Shown here: positions 1 through 5,969 of the stretch, in pieces
How positions within the stretch are numbered: the stretch's first letter is position 1
Layout: every line of letters starts with the position of its first letter
Source: JBHJHK01 sp050330975
GTDB taxonomy: Bacteria > Pseudomonadota > Gammaproteobacteria > Competibacterales > Competibacteraceae
Length of the DNA stretch: 6,328 bases
Direction of reading: 5' to 3'
NCBI GenBank assembly: GCA_050330975.1
Contig: JBHJHK010000214.1
Coordinates: 1-6,328 of the forward strand
Notes under the pieces: model-generated
Seen by the model: only the letters and a program-made list of their open reading frames with translations
The model's database searches: none
What the model was told of the DNA's origin: nothing
Position numbers and translations under genes: made by a program

Positions 1-3
1 CCC

Positions 4-981
4 TCAGGCAACCTTCATCACATGGGAAGGGCCATGGGCCACCCGCAACCCCTCGGTGGCGGCGGCAAAGCCATAGAGGCGCACCAACCAGCGGGCCAAG
101 GCATCTTCGGGGATGGCGGCGCGGCCGTGGAGGATGCGGTGGTTGTCCAACAGCGCCACATCCCCCTCGGATAGCTCCACCTCGGCGTAGAGCTCGGGTT
201 GGCCCAAGACGCGGTTGAGGGCCCCTAGGGCGTCCTCGCCCCGGGGGTCGGTGGCCATGACCGTGTGTTGGTTGTAGCGCATTTCCCAGCGCCCCTGGCG
301 TTGGACCACCAGGGGAATGTCTTGGGTGCTGCGGCGATGGCTGTGGGAATCGGAACAGCGAAAGCCGAACCACGGCGCCTGGAGGGCCCGCCAGTGGTCG
401 GGGGCAAGCTCTGCCTCTAGGGTGTCGACGGTGACCACGGTGGTGGGCAGTTTTGAGGGGTTGCGCAGGGCGTAGAAGCCCAGGGCATCGGGGGCCGGCG
501 AGACTCCATCTTGGGCTTTGTAGCGGGGTTGGTCGCTGCTCTCGGTGTGCCAGCCGATGGCGGCGCCGGTGTGGGAGCTGTGGGTCTTTTCAAAGCCGAT
601 GCGGCTCAGGACGTGGCGCACCAGTTGGCCGGCGTTTTCCGAGTCATAGGCCACGGGCCGCAAGCCCACGGCGGCCATGATCCCGGCCAAAAACAAAGGC
701 CCCACCGACCAATCTCCACTGGGAGCGGCCCCGTCTCGGGGGGTGGGACCCAGGGCCTCGGGTCTGGGTCCCCGGCGGACGATGAGTACATCGGCGTCGC
801 CAGTGCCGTAGGCCGCCAAGGCGGCGTGCTGTGGGGGGTCGAGAAGTTCCCCGAGGGCGGCGGCCACGACCCCCGCCACCGGCGCGGGGTCTCGCTCGAA
901 GTCGCCGGCACTGTGCCGCCGGCACGCGGCGTTCAGGGCCTGGGTTTGGGGGCCTCGGAGGTGAATTTCACGGGCTTTCAA
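4..981 (-). CDS. Clavaminate-synthase-like / TauD-family Fe(II)/2-oxoglutarate-dependent oxygenase
   Basis: This 325-residue protein is probably a cytoplasmic oxygenase that uses Fe(II), O2 and 2-oxoglutarate to hydroxylate a small molecule, possibly a free amino acid or derivative. The iron-binding facial triad is visible: H145 and E147 in GWHTESSD, and H285 in DNHRILHGR. Arginines 297 and 301 in RWLVRLYGF are candidates for binding the 2-oxoglutarate carboxylate. HxE instead of the commoner HxD is typical of the clavaminate synthase/asparagine-hydroxylase branch rather than TauD itself. The length fits that branch. The start is TTG, the only usual start codon between the preceding in-frame stop and the conserved region, and it has no convincing Shine-Dalgarno sequence, so translation may be coupled to the upstream receptor gene 63 bp away. 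The stop is TGA at 4-6. It is the last gene of the visible operon. Family assignment is firm, but the substrate cannot be read from the sequence. Confidence 0.85.
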   Translation of the reverse strand: MKAREIHLRGPQTQALNAACRRHSAGDFERDPAPVAGVVAAALGELLDPPQHAALAAYGTGDADVLIVRRGPRPEALGPTPRDGAAPSGDWSVGPLFLAGIMAAVGLRPVAYDSENAGQLVRHVLSRIGFEKTHSSHTGAAIGWHTESSDQPRYKAQDGVSPAPDALGFYALRNPSKLPTTVVTVDTLEAELAPDHWRALQAPWFGFRCSDSHSHRRSTQDIPLVVQRQGRWEMRYNQHTVMATDPRGEDALGALNRVLGQPELYAEVELSEGDVALLDNHRILHGRAAIPEDALARWLVRLYGFAAATEGLRVAHGPSHVMKVA

Positions 982-999
982 GGGTTGGTCTCGTCGGTT

Positions 1000-1026
1000 G
1001 GGGTTTGGGGGTTTGGGGGTCGTGGG
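1000..1026 (+). other. Canonical G-quadruplex pattern / C-rich transcript between receptor and oxygenase genes
   Basis: On the plus strand four G runs (1000-1003, 1007-1011, 1015-1019, 1024-1026) are joined by loops TTT, TTT and TCGT, which satisfies the standard four-run, short-loop quadruplex rule. The plus strand is the template for both flanking genes. The matching transcript is C-rich and G-poor, a composition also seen in Rho loading sites. Confidence 0.6.
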
Positions 1027-1044
1027 ACCGTCGAGGCCCTTGGA

Positions 1045-2076
1045 TCACTGGTCCTCGCTCACCAGCAGTCGCTGGGGGATGGCGAGGTTCTGCTCTCGGT
1101 AGTAGCGGGTGGCCCCCGGGTGGAGGGGTACCGGCAGTCCGCCGATGGCCCGCTCCAGGGCCATGGCCTCGGTGGCCGGGTGGATGTTGCGCAAAAACGC
1201 CAGGTTTTCGTACAGCGCCCGGGTCACTTGATAGACCACCTCCGAAGGTACATCGGCCCGCACCGCCAGTAAATTGGGCTGGGCGATGGTGCGCACCGGC
1301 CGACTCTGGTGGGGATAGGTGTCGGCGGGGATCACATAGCGGGTCCACAGGCCGTAGTGGCCACTGGCCCGTTGGAGCTGGGGGTCGGTGAACTCCAAGA
1401 TGGCCAATTGATTCTCTCCGGCGGCGGCAAACACCTGGACCAGCGCCGGCACCGGTGCCCCGGCGGGAAAGCTCGCCCCCTGGATGGTGCCGTTTTGCAG
1501 CGCTTCGGCCGAGGGCCCAAATCCCAGGTACACCGGCTCCAAGGCGGCGTCGCGGTCGATGCCGAGGTTGTCTAACAGATGCCTCCCCGAGCCCTCGGCG
1601 CCGGAGTTGCGCTTGCCCACTGAGAACTTATCGCCGCCAAACTGGGCCAAGTCGGCGATGGTGCCGGTGTCCACCTTGTCGGCGCGCACCACAAAGTGCT
1701 CGACGTTTTGCCACAACATGGAAATAGAGCGCAGCTGCTCTTGGGGTCCCGTGGCCGCAAAGGGCCCTTCGCCGTTCCAGGCCCAGGCCCCGTAGATGCC
1801 GTTCATCAAGGCGAACTGGGTCTGGTTTTCCCCCAGTAACTTGACGTTTTCCGCCGACCCCGCCGAGGTGATGGCCGACAGGGCGACCCCCGTGGTGGGT
1901 TGGAGTTTGATTTTGGTCAAGGTGGCTATGGCCACCCCCACGGGGTAGAAGGTACCGCCGGTGGTGGCGGTGGCCAATAGATAGCTGTCGTCGGCGGCGG
2001 TCGGGTTGGTTCCAAGGGCGACGAGGGCGAAGACCCCCAACAGCCGCCGGCAAAATCGAATGTCAAATGGTGACAT
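1045..2076 (-). CDS. TAXI-family TRAP transporter solute-binding receptor (orphan)
   Basis: This 343-residue periplasmic receptor belongs to the TAXI (TRAP-associated extracytoplasmic immunogenic) family, which delivers small anions such as carboxylates to a TRAP permease. An N-terminal signal peptide (residues 1-28: charged start, hydrophobic core around 12-22, likely cleavage after TAA before DDSY) leads into the family signature LLATATTGGTFYPVGVAIA (33-51). A second signature, SAGSAENVKLLGENQTQFAL, follows at 71-90. VGKRNSGAEGSG lies mid-protein and the C-terminal hallmark PLHPGATRYYRE is near 317-328. The frame is open for 24 more codons upstream to an ATG at 2148. I choose the ATG at 2076 because it begins directly before the signal peptide and has AAAGG seven bases upstream. 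No fused DctQM permease gene lies in the window, although TAXI receptors usually sit beside one. It may use a permease encoded elsewhere or act as a binding or sensing protein. Confidence 0.9.
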   Translation of the reverse strand: MSPFDIRFCRRLLGVFALVALGTNPTAADDSYLLATATTGGTFYPVGVAIATLTKIKLQPTTGVALSAITSAGSAENVKLLGENQTQFALMNGIYGAWAWNGEGPFAATGPQEQLRSISMLWQNVEHFVVRADKVDTGTIADLAQFGGDKFSVGKRNSGAEGSGRHLLDNLGIDRDAALEPVYLGFGPSAEALQNGTIQGASFPAGAPVPALVQVFAAAGENQLAILEFTDPQLQRASGHYGLWTRYVIPADTYPHQSRPVRTIAQPNLLAVRADVPSEVVYQVTRALYENLAFLRNIHPATEAMALERAIGGLPVPLHPGATRYYREQNLAIPQRLLVSEDQ

Positions 2077-2083
2077 AGTCGAG

Positions 2084-2088
2084 CCTTT
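2084..2088 (-). promoter_or_regulatory. Ribosome binding site that fixes the TAXI receptor start
   Basis: AAAGG on the minus strand lies seven bases before the ATG at 2076. It supports that start over the in-frame ATG at 2148, which would put about 24 unlikely residues before the signal peptide. Confidence 0.6.
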
Positions 2089-2120
2089 GCGTAGTGTACA
2101 GGGAATGGTTCTGGGCACTG

Positions 2121-2132
2121 GCCCCGCGGGGC
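2121..2132. repeat. 12-bp perfect GC palindrome between acylase and receptor genes
   Basis: GCCCCGCGGGGC is the main structured element of the 123-bp gap. No T run follows on the minus strand, so it is not a standard terminator. It could slow polymerase or form a small RNA hairpin. I find no convincing internal promoter in this gap. Confidence 0.35.
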
Positions 2133-2199
2133 ATCGGGTCCGGGCCATGGTTTAGAACGACGAGGGGAAATGGCAATGGCGCTGTCGCCCACGATCGCT

Positions 2200-4518
2200 T
2201 TATCCCTCGGGCGCAGACTCGGGGGGGGATGCCGGCGCGGTGGCCTTTGGCGTCAGGGTCAACACCCTGGGAAACTCCGAAGCGACGGTCTCGGGGCGCA
2301 GCGGCATGCGAATGTAGCGCCTTTGGCGCCACAGCGCCACTTGGTCGCGGAAATTGGCGGCGTTGAGCCAGCCGTCTTGGCCCCCCAAAATGGCAAACCA
2401 GTTGGCGTCTGGGTCCCCGAGGTGGGAGATGTGGCGGGCCACCGAGCTCAAACCCACCTTGTGGCGGCGGCGCACTAGGCCGTGGGCGCTCTTCATGGGG
2501 GTCTGCCGCGACCCTCCCACGGGCAGATCCTCAAAGGTGAACCAGCGCCCCACCCCCGGCAACAGGCCCAAGGGGTGGGCCAGGCGGAGACGATGCATAT
2601 CCCCCCAAGTGGGGTAGCGGCGGGCATCCCGCCACACCTTGGCCACGCTGCGCCTGAGCAGCCGTTCGCGGCGGCGTTGGGTCAGTGCCGCCAGGTCTGG
2701 CAGCAAAAATGCGACGATAAAGCTCCACTGGCAGACGGGATCCTGCAGCGCCGCCCGGTCTCGGGTCTGAAACACCCCGCGGCACAGGTGGTAGAGCAAC
2801 AGTTCGAACAACAAAGCCCCCCGGGAGTGAAAGCCGTAGTCCCCGTCCCAGCCCTGGAGTTCGCCGGCCAAGGCCAAGGCCCGGGGCTTGGCGGTGACTT
2901 TGAGGATCTCCGCCGCCAAGGCGCTGGCCAAGGCCCCCGCGTCGGGGGCAGAGGTGTCGGTTTGCAACGCCACCAGATCGTCGAAGTCCAACGAGCCCCT
3001 GGCCCGCACCTCGCTCTCCAGACGGCGCTTGCGGGAGTCCAGGCCGAACAAATAACCGATGGGAATGTTGGACTCCGCCGGCCGGTTGTTGGCCGAAACG
3101 ATAAACCCCTCGGGGGGATTGAGGGTCCAGGGCAAGTCCAACGGGCCGGCAAAACCCTGCCAGTGGGTGCTGGGGTCGGTGGCATCCAGTACCATGTCCC
3201 CCTCGGGAAAGCCGCTGCGCAGGGGTTGCTTGACGGCCATCAGCTCGCCGATATTTCCCCCTCGGTCGGCGAACACCAGGTTGACGGGGATGAGGCCATA
3301 GCTCTTGAAGGCCCGGCGGAAGGCCTCGGGGGTGCGGGCTTTGGAGGCCTGGAGGATGGCCGTGAGCTCGTCGCTCACCTCGTGGCCCACCCACTTCAAA
3401 GCGATGGCCGGCGCCTTGCCGGGGCAGAGCTTGGCGTCGCTCAAGATGGGACCAAAGGGGGTGCGCCGCACGGTGCGGTGCCGGTTGCGCCCAAAGCGGG
3501 TGCGGATGGTGATGGTCTCTTCGCGGATGGCCTCCCTCGGCAAACCGCTGACGTCAAACAGGTCGCTGGAGGCGGCGCGCATGTTGGTGCCCCCCCAGGC
3601 GATGTCGGGGTTGCGGCCCACCACCACCGCGGGCAAACCGGGGATCATCAGCCCCACCAGGGCGTAGGAGGGAGAGCGCAACCCCACCAACAAAAAGAAG
3701 TTGGGCAGCCCCGGCCCCAGGTGGGGGTCACTGGCGATCCAGGCACCCTGGCTGGCGCTCAGGGCCGGCGCCACGGCGATGGAGTTGCTGCCGGCCCGCT
3801 GGTGGTTGACCAGCCATTCGCCAAAGGCCTTGGCCTGGCGCCCGGGGATGGCCAGCTGGGGGCTGGGCTCCCCGGCTTGGCGCATCCGCCGCCACAGGGT
3901 GGCGAAATCTGGCTTGTCCCGTTCCTTCAACAAATTGAGAAAGGTGAGCCAGTAGAAGTCGGCCCCCATCATCCGTCCCATCACCGCCAGGTCTCGCACC
4001 GTCCAAGGCTCGGGGTGGACGCCGAGGAGTTCGAGCTCTGGGGGCCTTTGGCTCAGGCGGGACCAGTAGCAGTTCAGACCGTCGACAAAGGCCTGGCACC
4101 ACTGGCGGGTCTCGTCGGGCAGCTGGGCTTCGATGGCGCTGGCTGCGGCGCCTAGGTCGAGGATCCGCAAGAAGTGATCCAACTCCACCGCCCAGGGCCC
4201 CAACATCTCGGCCAAGCGGCCGGTGGCCAAGCGGTGGAGAAAATGAATTTGGCCACTGCGCAGATGGCCGTTGACCAGGCCCAAGGCAAAGGCCAAGTCC
4301 CGGTCGCTTTGGGCCTCGATGTAGGGCACTTGAAAATCGTTCCAGCGCACGGTCACCGGGTGTTCCAACGCCAGATCGGCGGTGGGAAAGGCCTTGAGGC
4401 GCTGGGCCGTGGTGGGGGACGGAGTGCTCGCCCCCACGAGACGCCGCCACAGCCAAGCCGGCAAGGCGGGGAACGACGAGTGCCGGGGGGGAACGCTGGA
4501 CGAGGCTCTTGGGTTCAC
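2200..4518 (-). CDS. Penicillin acylase family (peptidase S45) Ntn-hydrolase
   Basis: This 772-residue precursor belongs to the self-cleaving amidohydrolases that include penicillin G acylase, glutaryl-cephalosporin acylases and acyl-homoserine-lactone acylases. Cleavage is expected between G243 and S244 in RAGSNSIAVAP, giving an alpha chain of 243 residues and a beta chain of 529 whose N-terminal Ser is the nucleophile. Other family blocks follow in order: SDPHLG (263-268), PGLPAVVVGRNPDIAWGGTN (293-312), NLVFADRGGNIGELMA (413-428), and VSANNRP (474-480), which probably holds the oxyanion-hole Asn. The C-terminal GGQDG...FRDQVALW block (712-724) ends the domain, where most relatives have GQSG. 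A Pro/Ala-rich tail (756-772) follows. The start is GTG with no Shine-Dalgarno sequence; an alternative GTG is codon 28. No clear signal peptide is visible from either start, which is odd for a family that is mostly periplasmic. It is the first gene of the operon. The substrate is unknown; beta-lactam specificity should not be assumed from the family name. Confidence 0.93.
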   Translation of the reverse strand: MNPRASSSVPPRHSSFPALPAWLWRRLVGASTPSPTTAQRLKAFPTADLALEHPVTVRWNDFQVPYIEAQSDRDLAFALGLVNGHLRSGQIHFLHRLATGRLAEMLGPWAVELDHFLRILDLGAAASAIEAQLPDETRQWCQAFVDGLNCYWSRLSQRPPELELLGVHPEPWTVRDLAVMGRMMGADFYWLTFLNLLKERDKPDFATLWRRMRQAGEPSPQLAIPGRQAKAFGEWLVNHQRAGSNSIAVAPALSASQGAWIASDPHLGPGLPNFFLLVGLRSPSYALVGLMIPGLPAVVVGRNPDIAWGGTNMRAASSDLFDVSGLPREAIREETITIRTRFGRNRHRTVRRTPFGPILSDAKLCPGKAPAIALKWVGHEVSDELTAILQASKARTPEAFRRAFKSYGLIPVNLVFADRGGNIGELMAVKQPLRSGFPEGDMVLDATDPSTHWQGFAGPLDLPWTLNPPEGFIVSANNRPAESNIPIGYLFGLDSRKRRLESEVRARGSLDFDDLVALQTDTSAPDAGALASALAAEILKVTAKPRALALAGELQGWDGDYGFHSRGALLFELLLYHLCRGVFQTRDRAALQDPVCQWSFIVAFLLPDLAALTQRRRERLLRRSVAKVWRDARRYPTWGDMHRLRLAHPLGLLPGVGRWFTFEDLPVGGSRQTPMKSAHGLVRRRHKVGLSSVARHISHLGDPDANWFAILGGQDGWLNAANFRDQVALWRQRRYIRMPLRPETVASEFPRVLTLTPKATAPASPPESAPEG

Positions 4519-4523
4519 AGTGG

Positions 4524-4553
4524 ATTATGCTAGGTGTCGAAACGAGGTGTCGA
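4524..4553 (-). promoter_or_regulatory. Sigma70-like promoter of the acylase operon, possibly leaderless
   Basis: On the minus strand a -35 box TCGACA (4553-4548, five of six to consensus) and a -10 box CATAAT (4529-4524, five of six) are separated by 18 bp. Only five bases (CCACT) lie between the -10 box and the GTG of the acylase gene, so transcription would begin at or within the start codon. The alternative is that translation really starts at the GTG of codon 28, giving a leader of about 80 bases. Confidence 0.55.
4532..4553. repeat. 9-bp direct repeat (AGGTGTCGA) over the acylase promoter
   Basis: AGGTGTCGA occurs at 4532-4540 and again at 4545-4553, a 13-bp period. The distal copy contains the proposed -35 box and the proximal copy lies in the spacer. 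Such placement would suit a repressor or activator site, but a chance repeat is possible. Confidence 0.45.
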
Positions 4554-4567
4554 GGAGCCCGGGCCCT

Positions 4568-4582
4568 GGGCGCACCGCGCCC
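4568..4582. repeat. GC-rich inverted repeat, 6-bp arms and 3-base loop
   Basis: GGGCGC-ACC-GCGCCC is a perfect short hairpin about 15 bp upstream of the acylase -35 box. No T tract follows on either strand, so it is not an intrinsic terminator. It may be an operator or simply a product of high GC. Confidence 0.35.
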
Positions 4583-4618
4583 TGTGGGGGCGCGTCGTCG
4601 GTACCATGAGGTAGCGTT

Positions 4619-4702
4619 ATGGGCCCTCGACCGGGGTTGGCAGCGGCCCGGCGCGCAGATACCTCGATATGTGGTTTCTCTGCAACACTTTTGCTTTCAT
4701 GA
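4619..4702 (+). CDS. Candidate 27-codon small ORF in the lptF leader region
   Basis: An ATG at 4619 has AGG (4609-4611) seven bases upstream, the best ribosome-site spacing in the intergenic region. The frame runs 27 codons (start MGPRPGLAAARR, end GFSATLLLS) and stops at TGA 4700-4702. I recognise no family. It ends inside the AT-rich island, upstream of where I expect the lptFG transcript to begin, so it would need its own promoter. Most likely chance; listed because of its ribosome site. Confidence 0.15.
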   Translation: MGPRPGLAAARRADTSICGFSATLLLS

Positions 4703-4720
4703 AAAAACCATTGTCATAGT
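4691..4720 (+). promoter_or_regulatory. Weak candidate promoter for lptFG in an AT-rich island
   Basis: TTGCTT (4691-4696) and CATAGT (4715-4720), 18 bp apart, are the best-spaced -35/-10 pair I find facing lptF, with three and four consensus matches respectively. Two stronger -35 look-alikes, TTGTCA (4711-4716) and TTGACT (4729-4734), have no good -10 at the right distance. The AT-rich setting supports a promoter here more than the boxes do. The leader would be about 130 bases. Confidence 0.3.
4695..4704. repeat. 10-bp perfect palindrome TTTCATGAAA
   Basis: The palindrome sits within the spacer of the candidate lptFG promoter, a position suited to a dimeric regulator. Palindromes of this size arise by chance, so this is only a candidate operator. 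Confidence 0.25.
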
Positions 4721-4794
4721 AAACGCTTTTGACTGTTCTGCAAATCGTGTCCCGCAACCCTGGGCGGTGCGACCTTCGAGGAAAAGCCAGTACC

Positions 4795-4869
4795 ATGACC
4801 CCAAACGGCAGCCCATTTCCCCGCGGCTGGTCTTTGTCTTGCGCCAGTGAAGTAACGCCATGGCCTTGA
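4795..4869 (+). CDS. Candidate 24-codon leader ORF overlapping the lptF start
   Basis: ATG at 4795 opens a 24-codon frame (start MTPNGSPFPRGW) that ends at TGA 4867-4869, seven bases beyond the first base of the lptF ATG at 4860. GAGGAAAA (4778-4785) lies upstream, but its AGG is about 13 bases away, longer than optimal. If translated, it could couple ribosomes onto lptF, whose own ribosome site is weak. Evidence is limited to geometry. Confidence 0.15.
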   Translation: MTPNGSPFPRGWSLSCASEVTPWP

Positions 4870-5969
4870 TCGACCGCTACCTCGCCTTGGAAGTCGCCAA
4901 ACCCTTTGCCGCCGCCTTTGGGCTTTTGCTGGCGGTCTTTGCCGCCTACCTGGCGGCGGGATTTTTGAGCGACGCCACCGCCGGCCTATTGACCCTGGAC
5001 ACGGTGTTCAAGTTAGTGGGGCTGCGCACCCTCATCGCCCTGGAGACCCTCCTGCCCGCCACCTTGTTTTTCGCCATAGTGGTGGCCCTGGGGAGACTCC
5101 ACAGCGACGCCGAAATGACCGCCCTTGCCGCCGCCGGCGTCGGATCGAGGCGGTTGGCCTTGGCCGTGGTGCGCCTGGCGTTGCCCGCGGTGGTGGTGGT
5201 GGTGTATCTGTCGGTGGAAGTTCGCCCCTGGGCCTATGCCCAAAGCCACGGCCTGCGCACCCAAGCCATGGCGGAATTGGAGCTCCACCAGCTCGAGGCC
5301 AGCCGCTTCCACGTCCAAGGGGGGGAGCGGGTGTTGTTCGCCCGCCAGGTGGACCACGAGGCGCGGGCCATGGAGGAGCTGTTTATCAAATCCGAGGAGG
5401 CCGACGCCGTGGTGGTCATCACCGCCCACCGGGCCCACCAACCGGCGTTGCCCGCCCACGTCCCCCCGGAGTTGCGGTTGGAAAACGGTCACCTCTACCA
5501 CTTGGCGCTCAATGGGCAGCGGGATTTGGTGGTGGCCTTTGACGCCATGACCGTGTGGTTGGCGGGGAGGGGTGTCGACGCCGTGGGCCAGCGAGACAAG
5601 GCCACCCCGACGTGGCAGTTGGCCGAGATCCCGGGGGGGCGGAGTCAGGCGGAGTTCCAGTGGCGCTTGTCCCGGGGGTTGTCCACCTTGTTGCTGGCGT
5701 TGTTGGCGTTGCCCGTGGGCCGGATGCGCCCCCGGCGGGGGCGCTACGCCCGCGTCGGTATGGCCTTGGCGACCTTTGTGGGATTCTTTCAACTGGAACT
5801 CACGGCCCGCACCTGGGTGCGGCGGGACATGGTGGAGACCTGGCCGGGGTTGTGGTGGGTGTACGGGCTGGTATTGGCGGTGTTGGTGGGTTGGCTGTGG
5901 GGTTGGCGCTGGCCGAGATTGCCCCGCCATCCCCGGCGTCTCGCCGTGGAGCAAGGGGCACAGCCGTGA
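4860..5969 (+). CDS. lptF: LPS export ABC transporter permease LptF
   Basis: LptF is half of the LptFG inner-membrane permease that, driven by the LptB2 ATPase, extracts lipopolysaccharide from the membrane and passes it to LptC and LptA. The 369 residues match the usual length of about 366. Three N-terminal membrane segments are visible (about 12-36, 56-78 and 98-118), then a periplasmic beta-jellyroll (about 125-265), then three more segments (about 272-288, 297-316 and 328-350). Family-specific stretches are GRLHSDAEMTALAAAGVG (78-95), the cytoplasmic coupling helix region that contacts LptB, and EFQWRLSRGLSTLLLALLAL (265-284) with its following PVGRMRPRRGR. The ATG at 4860 is preceded by a weak GTGAAG seven bases upstream. 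The gene overlaps lptG by four bases and is divergent from the acylase gene. In many gammaproteobacteria the divergent neighbour is pepA instead. Function is near certain and normally essential. Confidence 0.96.
   Translation: MALIDRYLALEVAKPFAAAFGLLLAVFAAYLAAGFLSDATAGLLTLDTVFKLVGLRTLIALETLLPATLFFAIVVALGRLHSDAEMTALAAAGVGSRRLALAVVRLALPAVVVVVYLSVEVRPWAYAQSHGLRTQAMAELELHQLEASRFHVQGGERVLFARQVDHEARAMEELFIKSEEADAVVVITAHRAHQPALPAHVPPELRLENGHLYHLALNGQRDLVVAFDAMTVWLAGRGVDAVGQRDKATPTWQLAEIPGGRSQAEFQWRLSRGLSTLLLALLALPVGRMRPRRGRYARVGMALATFVGFFQLELTARTWVRRDMVETWPGLWWVYGLVLAVLVGWLWGWRWPRLPRHPRRLAVEQGAQP
5953..5958 (+). promoter_or_regulatory. Ribosome binding site for lptG inside lptF
   Basis: AAGGGG sits seven bases before the GTG at 5966 and decides that start, placing the lptG start codon inside the lptF stop codon (GTGA). 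Confidence 0.6.

Larger units (their letters stand above)
4519..4859. other. Divergent intergenic region between the acylase gene and lptF
   Basis: This 341-bp gap separates two divergent units. The acylase side (4519-4660) is GC-rich and holds the acylase promoter, its direct repeat and a GC hairpin. The stretch from about 4662 to 4750 is clearly AT-richer than anything else in the window and is the likely location of the lptFG promoter. The part from 4751 to 4859 is ordinary and ends in a weak ribosome site. I see no RNA gene or mobile element. Open frames here are short or have unconvincing composition. Confidence 0.8.

Noticed and set aside
1045..1047. UGA as selenocysteine codon
   Set aside because: No convincing SECIS-like hairpin follows in the C-rich, G-poor downstream RNA, and the receptor ends at its normal family length.
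511..1272. 253-codon plus-strand frame spanning the oxygenase start and the receptor end
   Set aside because: It crosses two well-supported minus-strand genes and the G-rich gap, and its Gly/Val-rich product has no recognisable family.
2077..2148. Longer 367-residue form of the TAXI receptor from the ATG at 2148
   Set aside because: It would bury the signal peptide behind 24 residues, whereas the ATG at 2076 has a ribosome site and a normal signal peptide start.
2482..4155. 557-codon plus-strand open frame antisense to the acylase gene
   Set aside because: It lies wholly opposite a gene with clear family motifs, is Gly/Gln/His-rich with no recognisable domain, and long antisense frames are expected opposite high-GC codons.
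4..4518. Beta-lactam (clavam or carbapenem) biosynthesis or resistance cluster
   Set aside because: Suggested only by the family names penicillin acylase and clavaminate synthase. No beta-lactam synthetase, carboxyethyl-arginine synthase, IPNS or beta-lactamase is present, and both families are broad.
4568..4582. Intrinsic terminator
   Set aside because: A GC hairpin is present but no T tract follows on either strand, and it lies upstream of both divergent genes.
4673..4683. Sigma54 promoter (TGG...TGC) upstream of lptF
   Set aside because: The GG and GC elements are only seven bases apart; ten are needed.
4509..4850. 113-codon plus-strand frame with a TTG start across the intergenic region
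   Set aside because: It overlaps the acylase start and promoter, changes composition abruptly at the AT-rich island, and shows no domain or membrane pattern.
5013..5954. 313-codon minus-strand frame antisense to lptF
   Set aside because: His/Gln/Pro/Gly-rich low-complexity product produced by reading GTG, TTG and CTG codons backwards; no domain.
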